A stretch of DNA of 64,000 nucleotides from Oscillospiraceae bacterium (lineage in GTDB: Bacteria > Bacillota > Clostridia > Oscillospirales > Oscillospiraceae). The notes below the pieces were generated by a model that saw only the letters and a program-made list of their open reading frames with translations, made no database searches and was not told the origin of the DNA. Below, piece by piece: positions 17,751 through 28,920 of this stretch; the first letter of the stretch is position 1; each line of letters starts with the position of its first letter. The translations under genes and the position numbers were made by a program. The DNA is taken from the NCBI GenBank assembly GCA_015068245.1, contig SVKU01000001.1:248001-312000 (forward strand), given 5' to 3'.

Positions 17751-20210
17751 TTAATCATAGGGATTGACGTCTGCATAAACAACGACGCCTTTATTTATCC
17801 TGTTTTTGGAATGTTGAAGAATAAACTGTTCAATTATATTCCTGAGTTTCTTATCGTTACTACCCACAAGAGTCAAACGATATCGGAATCTGTTGTTTAT
17901 TCTTGCAATCTGAGCAGGTGCCGGTCCGATAACATCACAGTTTATTCTCTCTTTGTGCAGTGCTGCGGTCAGCACATCACGAGCTACTATGGCAGAATTT
18001 TCAACCATATTTTCATTCATACCAGCAAATGTGAGTACTATATGGTCAGCAAAAGGCGGTGCATTGAGAAGTTCACGGTTTCGGATCTCCTCATTGAAAA
18101 AGCTGTCGTAATCCTGCACCGAAGCAAGATTAAGCACAGAATTCAGAGGTGTCATTGTTTGAATAACAGCTCTGCCTTCTTTGTCTCCGCGCCCGGCTCT
18201 GCCAACCACCTGAGTAATCTGTGAAAAGGTTCTTTCATTAGAACGGAAACTGCAGGAGTTTAATGCAACGTCAGCATCAATAACACCTACAAGGGTTACA
18301 TTTTCAAAATCCAACCCTTTGGTAACCATTTGCGTACCAATAAGAATGGGGATCTGCTCTCTTTCGAACCTGCCAAGAATTTTTTCGTGGGTATTTGAGG
18401 ACGAAACAGTGTCTGCATCCATACGAATAACTTTTGTCCCGGGAAACAGTTCTTCCAATTCTTCCTCCAAATGCTGAGTACCAAATCCGGCAAGCTGAAA
18501 AGCTCCTCCGCATTCAGGGCAATTTGCGGGAATCGGTACAGACCTTCCACAGTAGTGACACATAAGTCTTCCATTGGCTTGATGATACGTCATCTTGACG
18601 CTGCATCGGTCACACTCAGGCACATATCCGCACTTTGAACACGACACAATTCTGCTTGTACCACGACGGTTAAGAAACAGTATCGTCTGTTCTCCCCTGT
18701 CAAGATTTTTCCCGATTTCCTCTGCCAAAACAGAACCCACAGACCCAAAGTTTCCGTAAGAGAATTCCTTTTTGGTATCAGAAATCAGTACTCGCGGCAT
18801 CTGCTGGCGATTGTATCGGTTATTAAGTCTGAACAAACTGTAAGCACCGGTAACAGCACCGTGCATAGTTTCTACAGAAGGGGTTGCCGAACCAAGAACA
18901 AGAAGAGCGTTATCATTTACGCATCTATATTTGGCAACGTCACGGGCATGGTATCTGGGCGATGCCTCGGACTTGTAAGTTTGCTCGTGTTCTTCATCAA
19001 TTATGATAACGCCGGTATTTTTCAAAGGTGCAAAAACGGCAGACCTTGTTCCAATGACCACTCTGGCCTTCCCTGCATTGATACGCTTCCATTCATCATA
19101 TCTCTCAGTCGTTCTAAGCGAACTGTGAAGAATGGCTACAGAGTCTCCAAAATGCGAAGTGAACAGTTTCATCAACTGAGGTGTCAGTGCTATTTCCGGC
19201 ACAAGAACAAGCGCAGTCTTGTTTTTGCTCAACGCATCATAAATCAGGCTTATATACACCTGAGTCTTTCCGCTTCCAGTAACACCATACAGCAGTGCAA
19301 CATTGGGTTTGGCGGAGAACATAAGCTGTTTCAGTCCCTCATAAGCTTCCTGCTGTTCAGTGTTAAGTATAGGGCGATCCTTAACATCTCCGGGTTCGAT
19401 TTCAGGTCTTCTGAAAACTTCCACCTGTCGGGAGGACAAAAAACCCTTTTTAATCAGACTTCTGACGGTGACCATTGACGCACCGGTAAAGTAACACAGC
19501 TCCTTGGCAGACGCTTCTCCCACTGCGGCAAGAGTACGAAGGACAGAAGCCTGCAGCGGTGCCGATCTGTTTTTGGAATTGGCATAAACAAGGGCCTCTT
19601 CCGGCGAAATCTCGAGAGATACGATATCAGATGTTTTATCAGCCGTAATGCGATAAGTGCTGGTTTCAGTGATTACCATCTCACTTTTTGACAAGGCCTT
19701 AACTGCATCGGTGGGATACTTACCGTCAAAAGCAGCCATGAGAACGTCAGAAGTACATTGACCACCATTGGCAAACAGGACATCAAGTACTGCCGCCTGC
19801 TTTTTGCTTTTACCTGCAGTTTCATAAGCCTTATCACGGTCAACACCGGAGGCTATGTACAGGCTGTCACGGGTTTTGAACAGCAAACCGGACGGAAGCA
19901 TAGCTCTGATAACATCAAATAAAGCGCAAAAGCATCTTTGACGAAGCCAGAGTGCCAGTTTCAGTCCGGACTCATCAAGTACAGGGCTTTCATCGAGCAC
20001 CTTTACCAATGATTTCAGCTGTTTGTCGGTATCTCTCTGCGACAATGAAAGGATCATGGCTTCCGACAATTTATTGCCGTTTCCAAACGGAACAAGCACA
20101 CGACATCCCGGCGCAGAAGCTTCAGCAAGTTCTGTAGGAACAAGATACTCGTAGGGCTTGTCTATGGCATAAGTCGCCGACGATACAGCAACACGAGCCA
20201 CCAACGGCAT
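17751..20210 (-). CDS. priA: Primosomal replication-restart helicase
   Basis: PriA is a 3'-5' DNA helicase that restarts stalled forks. The 819-residue protein has an N-terminal DNA-binding domain, Walker A GVTGSGKTQVY, DEEH box, and a zinc-binding region with paired Cys (CSKCGYVPECDRC, MCHYCG, CPECGG). Helicase motif VVGRAGRG follows. Length is within the family range. It lies between rpoZ (1 base away) and def; the coaBC gene often found here is absent. Confidence 0.95.
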   Translation of the reverse strand: MPLVARVAVSSATYAIDKPYEYLVPTELAEASAPGCRVLVPFGNGNKLSEAMILSLSQRDTDKQLKSLVKVLDESPVLDESGLKLALWLRQRCFCALFDVIRAMLPSGLLFKTRDSLYIASGVDRDKAYETAGKSKKQAAVLDVLFANGGQCTSDVLMAAFDGKYPTDAVKALSKSEMVITETSTYRITADKTSDIVSLEISPEEALVYANSKNRSAPLQASVLRTLAAVGEASAKELCYFTGASMVTVRSLIKKGFLSSRQVEVFRRPEIEPGDVKDRPILNTEQQEAYEGLKQLMFSAKPNVALLYGVTGSGKTQVYISLIYDALSKNKTALVLVPEIALTPQLMKLFTSHFGDSVAILHSSLRTTERYDEWKRINAGKARVVIGTRSAVFAPLKNTGVIIIDEEHEQTYKSEASPRYHARDVAKYRCVNDNALLVLGSATPSVETMHGAVTGAYSLFRLNNRYNRQQMPRVLISDTKKEFSYGNFGSVGSVLAEEIGKNLDRGEQTILFLNRRGTSRIVSCSKCGYVPECDRCSVKMTYHQANGRLMCHYCGRSVPIPANCPECGGAFQLAGFGTQHLEEELEELFPGTKVIRMDADTVSSSNTHEKILGRFEREQIPILIGTQMVTKGLDFENVTLVGVIDADVALNSCSFRSNERTFSQITQVVGRAGRGDKEGRAVIQTMTPLNSVLNLASVQDYDSFFNEEIRNRELLNAPPFADHIVLTFAGMNENMVENSAIVARDVLTAALHKERINCDVIGPAPAQIARINNRFRYRLTLVGSNDKKLRNIIEQFILQHSKNRINKGVVVYADVNPYD

Positions 20211-20211
20211 C

Positions 20212-20460
20212 TTATTCTATCTCCTGCTCGTCGTCAGTCAGTTCGACATCATAATCCTGCTCAGTTTCAGTCTTTACGGAAGCGGTAAGCTTACCTTCAG
20301 CAATCTCACCAATAGCTATACTGACAGGCTTGTCTGTAAGAGGCTCACCAAGTTTTTCTGCTTCAATGGAAACCTGACGTGCACGACGTGCAATGACATT
20401 GACCAAAAGATAACGACTGTTGATGTTTTCGAGAAGATCACTCATGGGGGGGTAAAGCAT
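20212..20460 (-). CDS. rpoZ: RNA polymerase omega subunit
   Basis: The 82-residue protein matches RpoZ: it begins MLYPPMSDLLE and has the conserved YLLVNVIARRARQVS segment that latches the beta-prime subunit. The ATG at 20460 is preferred because GGAAGGA lies about 9 bases upstream and Firmicute RpoZ starts M-L-x-P; TTG 20469 and ATG 20445 are alternatives. It follows gmk. Confidence 0.92.
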   Translation of the reverse strand: MLYPPMSDLLENINSRYLLVNVIARRARQVSIEAEKLGEPLTDKPVSIAIGEIAEGKLTASVKTETEQDYDVELTDDEQEIE

Positions 20461-20476
20461 TGTATTCAATCCTTCC

Positions 20477-21025
20477 TTACATTACATTCAAAATTTTTCT
20501 AACCTTATCGACGGTTTCGTCGAGGTCATTGTTTTCAATTACATGATCGAATTTATCCGCCTGCAAAAATTCCCAGCCGGCAGTTGAAAGGCGTTTCTCT
20601 AGCTCGGACTGATCCATTTTTTGCCTTCCTTCGATCCTTTTGACAAGGGTTTCCATCGGAGCAGTCAGGAATATCAGAACCGCATCAGGATACTTTTCTT
20701 TCACCTGAAATGCACCTTTAACGTCTATCTCAAGAATAACACTGATTCCCTGCTCAAGGTTTTCGAGCACCGGCTTTATTGGGGTTCCATAGCAATTATT
20801 TACATACTCCGCATATTCAAGAAACTCATTACGGCTTACCATCTGTTCAAACTCATCTTTTGACAGGAAAAAGTAATTCACACCGTGGATATCTCCTGTT
20901 CGTGGCTGCCTCGTAGTTGCAGACACCGAAATCTTTATATTAGGGTCTGAAGCTTCAAGTGCAGATGCAACCGTGCCTTTTCCCACGCCGGAGGGACCCG
21001 ATATAACAATAAGTCTGCCGCTCAC
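20477..21025 (-). CDS. gmk: Guanylate kinase
   Basis: This 182-residue enzyme phosphorylates GMP to GDP. The P-loop GPSGVGKGT is at residues 9-17, with the GMP-binding STRQPR-like segment ([11 protein letters not shown]) and YGTP. Its start overlaps the remA-like gene by four bases, the usual Firmicute arrangement. Confidence 0.96.
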   Translation of the reverse strand: MSGRLIVISGPSGVGKGTVASALEASDPNIKISVSATTRQPRTGDIHGVNYFFLSKDEFEQMVSRNEFLEYAEYVNNCYGTPIKPVLENLEQGISVILEIDVKGAFQVKEKYPDAVLIFLTAPMETLVKRIEGRQKMDQSELEKRLSTAGWEFLQADKFDHVIENNDLDETVDKVRKILNVM

Positions 21026-21270
21026 TGGTCAACCCCCTCCTCACTAAGCCTGTTTGCCACAGTCTCCGGTGACACCGGAGAAAGAACGACATGATCGGTA
21101 TCCATCAGAATCACCGCTCTTGTTCTTCTTCCATAGGTGGCGTCCACAAGCATACCTCTGTCTCTGGATTCTTGTATCATTCGTTTGATAGGTGCCGATT
21201 CAGGACTGACAACAGAAAGGATACGTTCAGCTGAAACCATATTACCGAATCCGATATTGATAAATCTCAT
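21022..21270 (-). CDS. remA: RemA/DUF370 family DNA-binding regulator
   Basis: The 82-residue protein matches the DUF370 family (N-terminal INIGFGNMV, then [19 protein letters not shown]). In B. subtilis RemA is a transcription activator of matrix and osmoprotection genes and forms ring-like DNA-wrapping oligomers. The position between yicC and gmk is conserved in Firmicutes. The target genes in this organism are not known. Confidence 0.9.
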   Translation of the reverse strand: MRFINIGFGNMVSAERILSVVSPESAPIKRMIQESRDRGMLVDATYGRRTRAVILMDTDHVVLSPVSPETVANRLSEEGVDQ

Positions 21271-21282
21271 GCTTTGTCCTCC

Positions 21283-22161
21283 CTATTCAATGTTCTGAAT
21301 CTGTTCTCTTATTTTTTCAAGCTCAGCTTTAAGGTCAACTGCCAGCATAGCAACAGAAGCGTCAGAACACTTGGAACTGATGGTATTTGCTTCACGGTTC
21401 AGCTCCTGCATCAGGAAATCAAGCTTACGTCCGATAGGGCTTCCGGTTTCAAGCATTGTTTCCAGCTGGGATAAGTGGCTTCTGAGGCGTACCGTTTCCT
21501 CATCAACTGCGATCTTATCGGCAAAAACAGCAGCTTCTGTGATTATTCTGCTTTCATCAATGCTTCGGTTTTCAAGCACTTCTCTCAGCTTCTGCTCAAG
21601 GCGGGCACGATAAGCCGCAACTGTTTCGGGAGATTTTATTTCTATCTGTGAAACGATAGACTCTATGGTCTTTGCTCTGGATTCAATATCCGCACGAAGT
21701 GCCAATCCCTCTCTCGCTCTCATCTCATTGAAAGCAACAAGAGCAGTCTCAACAACAGATACGATATCTGCTGTCACCTCGTCGGCATCTGCCTGCTGTT
21801 TTTCAACAACAAACACATCGCTAAGACGAGCCATGGCAGAAGCAGAAATGTCGTCTTTCACTCCATACTGTTCGGCCATCTGACGCATTACGGAAAGGTA
21901 TCCCTCAAACACCGGTGTGTTGAGCGATATCTTCACATCGGAACCGTCAGTAACCGCAACGGAAATGTAAACATCTACCTTGCCACGGGACACCATGGAC
22001 TGCACCTTTGCTTTGACAGCTTCTTCCGCGAAAGAAAACAGTCTGGGCAGTTTAACATTACAATCGAGATACCTGTTATTCACCGACTTGATCTCAACGG
22101 TTATCTCTCTTTCAGACAGTTTGGCGACGGCTCTGCCGTAACCGGTCATACTTGTAATCAA
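21283..22161 (-). CDS. yicC: YicC-family endoribonuclease
   Basis: The 292-residue protein begins MITSMTGYGRA and has the conserved C-terminal GRKLDFLMQELNREANTISSK motif of YicC/YloC. Family members are RNases involved in small-RNA turnover. It leads the remA-gmk-rpoZ genes, with a 12-base gap. Confidence 0.92.
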   Translation of the reverse strand: MITSMTGYGRAVAKLSEREITVEIKSVNNRYLDCNVKLPRLFSFAEEAVKAKVQSMVSRGKVDVYISVAVTDGSDVKISLNTPVFEGYLSVMRQMAEQYGVKDDISASAMARLSDVFVVEKQQADADEVTADIVSVVETALVAFNEMRAREGLALRADIESRAKTIESIVSQIEIKSPETVAAYRARLEQKLREVLENRSIDESRIITEAAVFADKIAVDEETVRLRSHLSQLETMLETGSPIGRKLDFLMQELNREANTISSKCSDASVAMLAVDLKAELEKIREQIQNIE

Positions 22162-22177
22162 AATTATCTACTTCCCT

Positions 22178-22666
22178 TTATAAAAATCTTAACCTTTTTA
22201 CAAAAAAATCAATCAGAACTGTAAGTGCAAGATCCAAAACAACAAATACGATATTGAATGCGACCCACACATACATCAAACCTTCAAGCACAACATCTGC
22301 AATAAACTTTAAGAGGACAACAGCTATAAGTATACAAACGTTGATCAATATCAGTTTAAGCACCCATTCAAGCCAAAGCTTATTCAGACTCTCAATAAGG
22401 CTCTTGCAGACGGCATAGTGTCCCAGAAACAAAGCATAAAAACCAACAAAGTATTTATCCGGGATCAGTATAAACGCCAGAATTGCTGTTACTGCGTATT
22501 GAGCTGTTCCGGTTTTTTTTCCACAACGAACAACAGTCAATGCCGCCATGACAACAATAACGGCACAGAGAGCAATTCTCATCGTGGGAGCAACACTAAG
22601 TATATACAAAAAAATCAATGACAGTGCCGAATTCAAGGCAACCGTAGTTATGGTGCGAGTTTTCAT
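22178..22666 (-). CDS. Integral membrane protein of unknown function
   Basis: A 162-residue hydrophobic protein with about five predicted membrane helices (segments near residues 10-30, 33-46, 57-80, 101-123, 130-155). I recognise no catalytic motif. The size and helix pattern are compatible with a small S-component-like or sporulation membrane protein. It ends 16 bases before yicC and begins one base after the DnaJ-like gene, so it is part of the same transcript. Confidence 0.6.
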   Translation of the reverse strand: MKTRTITTVALNSALSLIFLYILSVAPTMRIALCAVIVVMAALTVVRCGKKTGTAQYAVTAILAFILIPDKYFVGFYALFLGHYAVCKSLIESLNKLWLEWVLKLILINVCILIAVVLLKFIADVVLEGLMYVWVAFNIVFVVLDLALTVLIDFFVKRLRFL

Positions 22667-22667
22667 A

Positions 22668-24141
<1,474 letters not shown>

Positions 24142-24142
<1 letters not shown>

Positions 24143-24552
24143 CAGAACTTTCCCTCAATAGCCACAATGTCAAAACTGGCTCCACCCTTTTTTGCAAATC
24201 TTCTGTTGAAAAGAATGGCCAATCCTATACCTGCAAAGAAACCGATAATTCCGGCAACAGCACCTGCCTTGAGCAGATAATCTCCAAGTGCATAAAACCC
24301 AAAAAACAGAATCAGCGGTAACAGATACACTACGAATGCCGCTTTATAAATCGTCTTGTTTGAACTTTCAACAATGACCCGGTCTCCCTTTTGCGCTCCC
24401 ATTTTATTGCTCGCCTCAACGGAGAGGATAACATTTGGTGCGCCACAACCTTCACAGCCCTCACAGCTATGCCCACAAGCGGACATACGCTGCATTTCTA
24501 TCACTGCGTTACCGTTGCTTTTGACCTCTTTTACTGTAACTGATTGACGCAT
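24142..24552 (-). CDS. RseC/MucC-family SoxR-reducing membrane protein
   Basis: The 136-residue protein has an N-terminal cysteine cluster (SACGHSCEGCEGCG) and two membrane helices (about residues 72-90 and 96-115), the layout of RseC, which belongs to or sits beside Rnf-type SoxR-reducing complexes. No rnf genes are in view. ATG 24552 is preferred over GTG 24561 because AAAGGG is 8 bases upstream of it. Confidence 0.75.
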
Positions 24553-24575
24553 CAGGGACACCCTTTCATTAGCAA

Positions 24576-25886
24576 TTAGTTTCCGACAATGACTACTCCA
24601 TTAGGCTGACTTTGTCCCTCTTTATCATCGTCACCTGCACTTTGTACTGCCGACAGGTTGATAATTATGCTGTATTCACCGAGAACACCGGCATCTTCAT
24701 AGCCATCGATATATACTTTGACAGGCACCTCATATCTGCCCGCTCCGCTGTAATCCTGAAGATTGGCTACCAACCGGACGTTTTTATAGGTGATACTGTC
24801 GATAGAGCTTTCAGAAGCTCTGACAACGACACTCAAGGATTGAGTAAGCGCAGTAGGTTTATATCCATCGGGAGCATTGATGAATTCAATTTGTGTGGCT
24901 GTAACAGTTTTTGTCTCAAGTCCGCTGAGTCGAACCGTTACCGTTGCCTTTTCCACACCGCTGAGATTCTCTGCATCATTTGGAATGGTTATGGGGAACT
25001 CAAATGTCTCTGTCGTTGTTATGGTGTTAAGATCTATGGTGCCAAGAATAATCTGGCTGACGCCATCTACGATTTCGGCATCTCCGGAAATGGTTACAGA
25101 AGCCGGCTCAATGTTGCGGATCAGATTGGCACCTGTTGCACCTCCGCCTTCGATAACCTCGATAACCAGGGGCACGTCTTTTGTCTTTGCAATAGGCAAA
25201 GTGGCGGTTACAACATCAGTCATCAGAGTAATGTCTTCATCCTTAATTATCTCGCCTTCATAGGTAACCAGCTGTACCTGATAGTCGTCGGTAATGGTTT
25301 TGTCAATATTGGTTCTGTTTACGGTGACAAGAGCATGGGAAACCAAAGCCAGCTTGTCGGAGGTACCCATAATATCTATTGTTTCGGGCTGGAACGCAAA
25401 TGCCTTGGCCACGTATCCTTCCGCAACCTCGCAGTCGACATCAAGCACGCCTCTGACTTCTATGTTCTTGGTTTCAAGCTGCTGGACAGTAAGGTAAACG
25501 TAATATGAATCCCTGTTAGTGACCGTAACATCATCCTCGTCCACACCGTTGGGATAGATTATCTCGTAGGACAAGGCAAGGTTCTCACCGGAACGCTTGA
25601 CGTTACTCAAGTCTACCTGAGCGGTAATGTTGTTTTTATTAATCTGAGCAAGGACAGAGCGTCTTCCGTACAGTGTGAGGCTGACTGTAGAATCTGCCCC
25701 CTCCGAAATGATCAGATCATAATCGGACAGCATTTCCTCCTGCCCCACAAAGGTTACGGGAATGTTCCTCAGTTCGCTCTCACCGAGATAGTTGACAGTG
25801 GTCACAACGTATACCCACATGCATATAGACGCAAACAGAGATACCAGTAATATTAAAGCTTTGCTCTTAGATTTATTTTGATTCAT
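24576..25886 (-). CDS. cdaR: CdaR, YbbR-domain regulator of diadenylate cyclase
   Basis: The 436-residue protein has one N-terminal membrane helix (residues 8-27) and about four YbbR domains outside the membrane. CdaR binds and controls CdaA. It overlaps cdaA by 14 bases, as in most Firmicutes. The last residues are a short polar tail. Confidence 0.9.
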   Translation of the reverse strand: MNQNKSKSKALILLVSLFASICMWVYVVTTVNYLGESELRNIPVTFVGQEEMLSDYDLIISEGADSTVSLTLYGRRSVLAQINKNNITAQVDLSNVKRSGENLALSYEIIYPNGVDEDDVTVTNRDSYYVYLTVQQLETKNIEVRGVLDVDCEVAEGYVAKAFAFQPETIDIMGTSDKLALVSHALVTVNRTNIDKTITDDYQVQLVTYEGEIIKDEDITLMTDVVTATLPIAKTKDVPLVIEVIEGGGATGANLIRNIEPASVTISGDAEIVDGVSQIILGTIDLNTITTTETFEFPITIPNDAENLSGVEKATVTVRLSGLETKTVTATQIEFINAPDGYKPTALTQSLSVVVRASESSIDSITYKNVRLVANLQDYSGAGRYEVPVKVYIDGYEDAGVLGEYSIIINLSAVQSAGDDDKEGQSQPNGVVIVGN

Positions 25887-26736
25887 TCTTCTTCACCTTG
25901 AAACGCTTTTTCAGGTTGAATTTATCCTTATCGTCGTCTTCGTTGCCTATCAGCTCTGATCTTAGCAGTTTTTCCAGAGTTTCCGGAGCAAGGTGCCGTT
26001 TAAGCATACCGCCGGAAGCAACCGAAATGGTGCCCGTTTCCTCTGAAACAATAACAACAACGGCATCAGAGCTTTCGCTCATACCTATCGCTGCTCTGTG
26101 TCGTGTACCAAGATCCCGGCTGAGATGTGTATTGCTTGTCAGCGGAAGTACGCAGCCCGCTGCTTCAATACGATTATCGGAAATGATCACCGCACCATCA
26201 TGAAGAGCAGCTTTGGGAAAGAAAATGTTTCTGATCAGTTCAACCGATACCTCCGCATTCAATACGGTTCCGCTTTTGAAATAATCATCCAATTTCATGT
26301 CTTTTTCAAAAACGATGAGTGCTCCAACCTTTTCACGGGACATCTCGGAGCATGCGGCAACAACTCTCATTATGCAGGCAGTGGTGTCATCGCCCATTTC
26401 ATCTGAACCAAACAGGAACCTGAAACCACCGCTTCCAACATGTTCAAGAGCTCGGCGCAGTTCCGGCTGAAACACAATGATCAACGCCAACAGCCCGATA
26501 TCGAGCGTGTTTTCAATGACCCAGCTGATAACATTAAGCTGCATGACTTCGGTTATCCAGCTCAAAACAACGAAGAACAGTATTGCTTTGATTACTCTTG
26601 ATGCGCTGGACGACCGAATACGTATGGCGATTTGATATATAATAAATGCTACAAGCAGAATATCAACATAGTCCTGCCATTTCATCATGCCGATCAATTG
26701 AACGGCACTGTCTTTTATCGAGGAGACATATTCCAT
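25873..26736 (-). CDS. cdaA: Diadenylate cyclase
   Basis: The 287-residue protein makes c-di-AMP from two ATP at the membrane. Three N-terminal helices (roughly residues 25-90) precede the DAC domain with LHDGAVII and RHRAAIG motifs and a GALIVFE strand. The ATG at 26736 follows a GGAGAG ribosome site; the TTG two codons upstream is less likely. The usual third gene glmM is not next to cdaR here. A strong promoter lies just upstream. Confidence 0.95.
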   Translation of the reverse strand: MEYVSSIKDSAVQLIGMMKWQDYVDILLVAFIIYQIAIRIRSSSASRVIKAILFFVVLSWITEVMQLNVISWVIENTLDIGLLALIIVFQPELRRALEHVGSGGFRFLFGSDEMGDDTTACIMRVVAACSEMSREKVGALIVFEKDMKLDDYFKSGTVLNAEVSVELIRNIFFPKAALHDGAVIISDNRIEAAGCVLPLTSNTHLSRDLGTRHRAAIGMSESSDAVVVIVSEETGTISVASGGMLKRHLAPETLEKLLRSELIGNEDDDKDKFNLKKRFKVKKNESK

Positions 26737-26771
26737 TTGCAACTCTCCTTTTCAACCTGTATAATCACTTT

Positions 26772-26800
26772 ATTATATATTATTTTATCTGATTTGGCAA
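26772..26800 (-). promoter_or_regulatory. Sigma-A type promoter for the cdaA operon
   Basis: On the minus strand TTGCCA (26795-26800) and TATAAT (26772-26777) are 17 bases apart, about 36 bases before the cdaA start. It probably drives cdaA, cdaR and the genes down to yicC and beyond. Confidence 0.75.
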
Positions 26801-26837
26801 GACAAACAGTACTTGTATTTGCCTACTTTTGTAAGGT

Positions 26838-27950
26838 TTATAATTTGTTCACAAAGCTGATAAATCCGTTGACTTCTTTCACGGAAGTCATAGCCGACAC
26901 GCTTACCCTGACAGTTCCATGTTCGATTGTTCCCGCAGTTTTATGAGCCAAAGGAGCACAGTGAAGTCCTGCTCGAACAGCAATCCCCTGTTCGGCCATC
27001 ATCTGTGCTGCGGTCTCACAGTCGACGCCTTCAAAAACCATCGACAATACTCCGGATTCAGGCTCAATCGATGTGAAAAGCCTGACAGCCTTGTTATCTT
27101 TAATCGATGAAACTATATGCGAAATCAGTTTCCTCTCATGGTCAAGGATGGCAGAAACAGTATTGTTTTCCACAAACTTCAGTCCTTCATTCAGTCCGGC
27201 TATCCCTGCCACATTATGAGTGCCCGCTTCCAGTCTGTCAGGCAAAAAAAACGGCATGGTGATTTTTCTTGATTCACTTCCTGTACCGCCCTCTATCAAC
27301 GTCTTTGCTTTATCGGAACAAATCAGTATTCCTGTCCCCTGTGGACCGTACAGCCCCTTGTGACCGGGCATTGCAATGAATGACGCATTCAACTGTGCCG
27401 CATTGATCTGGTGCGTCCCTGCCGATTGTGATGCGTCTATTATGAGCGGTATTCTGTGTCTTTGGCAAACTTTTGCTATTTCATACACAGGCAGTTCAAA
27501 TCCAAACACGTTTGACACATGTGTACATACCACAACCTTTGTGCCTTCACCGATTTTATCCTCAAAAGCTCTAACCGCCGCCTGTTTATCAAACAATGGG
27601 CTTTCAGCCACAACGATGTCGGCGCCAACAGCATGTAGGGGCCGCATAACCGCATTGTGTTCGTATCCCGAAACAACGACCTTATCCCCCTGTGAACACA
27701 GTGACTTAATTGCGATGTTCAGTCCGTGGGTTGCGTTCATGGTAAACACTATCTTTTCCGGTTCATCAACGCAGAAAAGGTCAGCTGCTCTCTGACGACA
27801 TTCAAATACCACATCTGCAGCCTTTACACTTTCTTCATAACCGCCACGCCCCGGGCTTGCAAATCTTTTAATTGCCCTGCCGACAGCTTTCGCCACTTGC
27901 GGTGGTTTGACCAATGTTGTTGCCGCACTGTCAAGATATACCGTTTTCAT
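26838..27950 (-). CDS. Cysteine desulfurase-like aminotransferase class V enzyme (EF2568 type)
   Basis: The 370-residue PLP enzyme begins MKTVYLDSAATT and has the PLP-lysine motif GHKGLYGPQGTG and, near the C-terminus, RAGLHCAPLAH, which carries the catalytic Cys of group II desulfurases. It would release sulfur (or selenium) from cysteine (selenocysteine). It overlaps the DUF3343 gene by ATGA, a pairing seen in families linked to sulfur/selenium trafficking. The closest recognised subfamily is the one typified by E. faecalis EF2568; it is not SufS or NifS of a Fe-S operon. Confidence 0.85.
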   Translation of the reverse strand: MKTVYLDSAATTLVKPPQVAKAVGRAIKRFASPGRGGYEESVKAADVVFECRQRAADLFCVDEPEKIVFTMNATHGLNIAIKSLCSQGDKVVVSGYEHNAVMRPLHAVGADIVVAESPLFDKQAAVRAFEDKIGEGTKVVVCTHVSNVFGFELPVYEIAKVCQRHRIPLIIDASQSAGTHQINAAQLNASFIAMPGHKGLYGPQGTGILICSDKAKTLIEGGTGSESRKITMPFFLPDRLEAGTHNVAGIAGLNEGLKFVENNTVSAILDHERKLISHIVSSIKDNKAVRLFTSIEPESGVLSMVFEGVDCETAAQMMAEQGIAVRAGLHCAPLAHKTAGTIEHGTVRVSVSAMTSVKEVNGFISFVNKL

Positions 27951-28198
27951 CCTATTACCTCCCTGTATCCGCTGTCAGTTGCAATAAACAGTTTTCCATA
28001 GTTAACACCCGAAGATTTCAACAGTCTTACAGCTGCGGCAGCCTTGTCTTCTTTGACTTTCACCGCATATCCACAACCTTCGGTAACCATGTTTTTCGGT
28101 GTTCTTTGCATAGATATTGAAATTCCCGATCTCTCAAGTATCTTTACTGCTTTTTGTGCTCCGGTTATAGACCTGAAAGTTATATAATAATTATTCAA
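27947..28198 (-). CDS. DUF3343 family putative Se/S carrier protein
   Basis: The 83-residue protein begins with the YYITFRSITGAQKAVKIL segment and has a conserved CGYAVKV region, as in DUF3343 proteins. The TTG at 28198 is chosen because AAGGGGAG lies 7 bases upstream; the longer frame starting at 28222 has no ribosome site. It overlaps the desulfurase-like gene by ATGA, so it is probably its sulfur or selenium acceptor. This is inference from context. Confidence 0.75.
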   Translation of the reverse strand: MNNYYITFRSITGAQKAVKILERSGISISMQRTPKNMVTEGCGYAVKVKEDKAAAAVRLLKSSGVNYGKLFIATDSGYREVIG

Positions 28199-28238
28199 AA
28201 CATATCTCCCCTTTGCTCTCAATTTATGCCGTACATGC

Positions 28239-28267
28239 TTTACTGGTGAAGCCGCTTATGGTATAAT
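28239..28267 (+). promoter_or_regulatory. Promoter for the uracil-DNA glycosylase gene
   Basis: TTTACT (28239-28244) and TATAAT (28262-28267) with a 17-base spacer. The ATG follows 36 bases downstream of the -10. Confidence 0.6.
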
Positions 28268-28302
28268 CGCAATGTACCGTTAAGCAAGTAGGAGGTATTT
28301 GC

Positions 28303-28884
28303 ATGACCTGGGAAAAGCTTTATGAAGACAATATGCGATGCAGAAAATGCTCATTATGCGAAACAAGAACAAACCTTGTTTTTGGTGTTGGAAACACTTC
28401 TGCAAAAGTCATGTTTATAGGCGAAGGGCCCGGTCAGCAGGAGGATCTGCAGGGTGTTCCTTTCGTAGGTGCCGCCGGCAAGCTGCTGGACGATATGCTG
28501 TCGATAATCGACCTTGACCGTACACAGGTATACATAGCCAATATCGTCAAATGCCGTCCACCCGGAAACCGTGACCCTCTTGCCGTTGAGCAGGATGCCT
28601 GCATCGATTGGCTGCGTCAGCAGGTAAAACTGATCAATCCCAGGATAATTGTTTGTCTTGGCAGAATAGCCGCAAAGCGATTGCTGGACAGCGATTTTGC
28701 CATTACCCGTCAGCATGGAATATGGTTTGAACGTGGAAATGTCCACATGATGGCCATGTATCACCCTGCCGCACTTTTGAGAGACGACACTAAAAAGCCG
28801 GACACCTTCTTTGACCTTAAATCTCTGCAGAAAAAGATTCTTGAAGTATGTCCGGAAACCTATGCACCACTTGACAATATTTGA
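28303..28884 (+). CDS. Family 4 (Fe-S) uracil-DNA glycosylase
   Basis: The 193-residue enzyme removes uracil from DNA. Motif A is GEGPGQQEDLQGVPFVGAAG, motif B is HPAALLR, and four Cys for a 4Fe-4S cluster are visible in MRCRKCSLC and CRPP plus CLGR. AGGAGG lies 8 bases before the ATG. The gene ends a few bases after the TTGACA that could drive the ileS T-box leader. Confidence 0.92.
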   Translation: MTWEKLYEDNMRCRKCSLCETRTNLVFGVGNTSAKVMFIGEGPGQQEDLQGVPFVGAAGKLLDDMLSIIDLDRTQVYIANIVKCRPPGNRDPLAVEQDACIDWLRQQVKLINPRIIVCLGRIAAKRLLDSDFAITRQHGIWFERGNVHMMAMYHPAALLRDDTKKPDTFFDLKSLQKKILEVCPETYAPLDNI

Positions 28885-28899
28885 TCATTCTGTTAGTAT
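28871..28899 (+). promoter_or_regulatory. Candidate promoter for the T-box and ileS
   Basis: TTGACA (28871-28876) is followed after 17 bases by TAGTAT (28894-28899). A perfect TATAAT at 28915-28920 lies just downstream but has no good -35, so the true start site is unresolved. Confidence 0.45.
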
Positions 28900-28920
28900 T
28901 AGTTGGTTAATGTTTATAAT

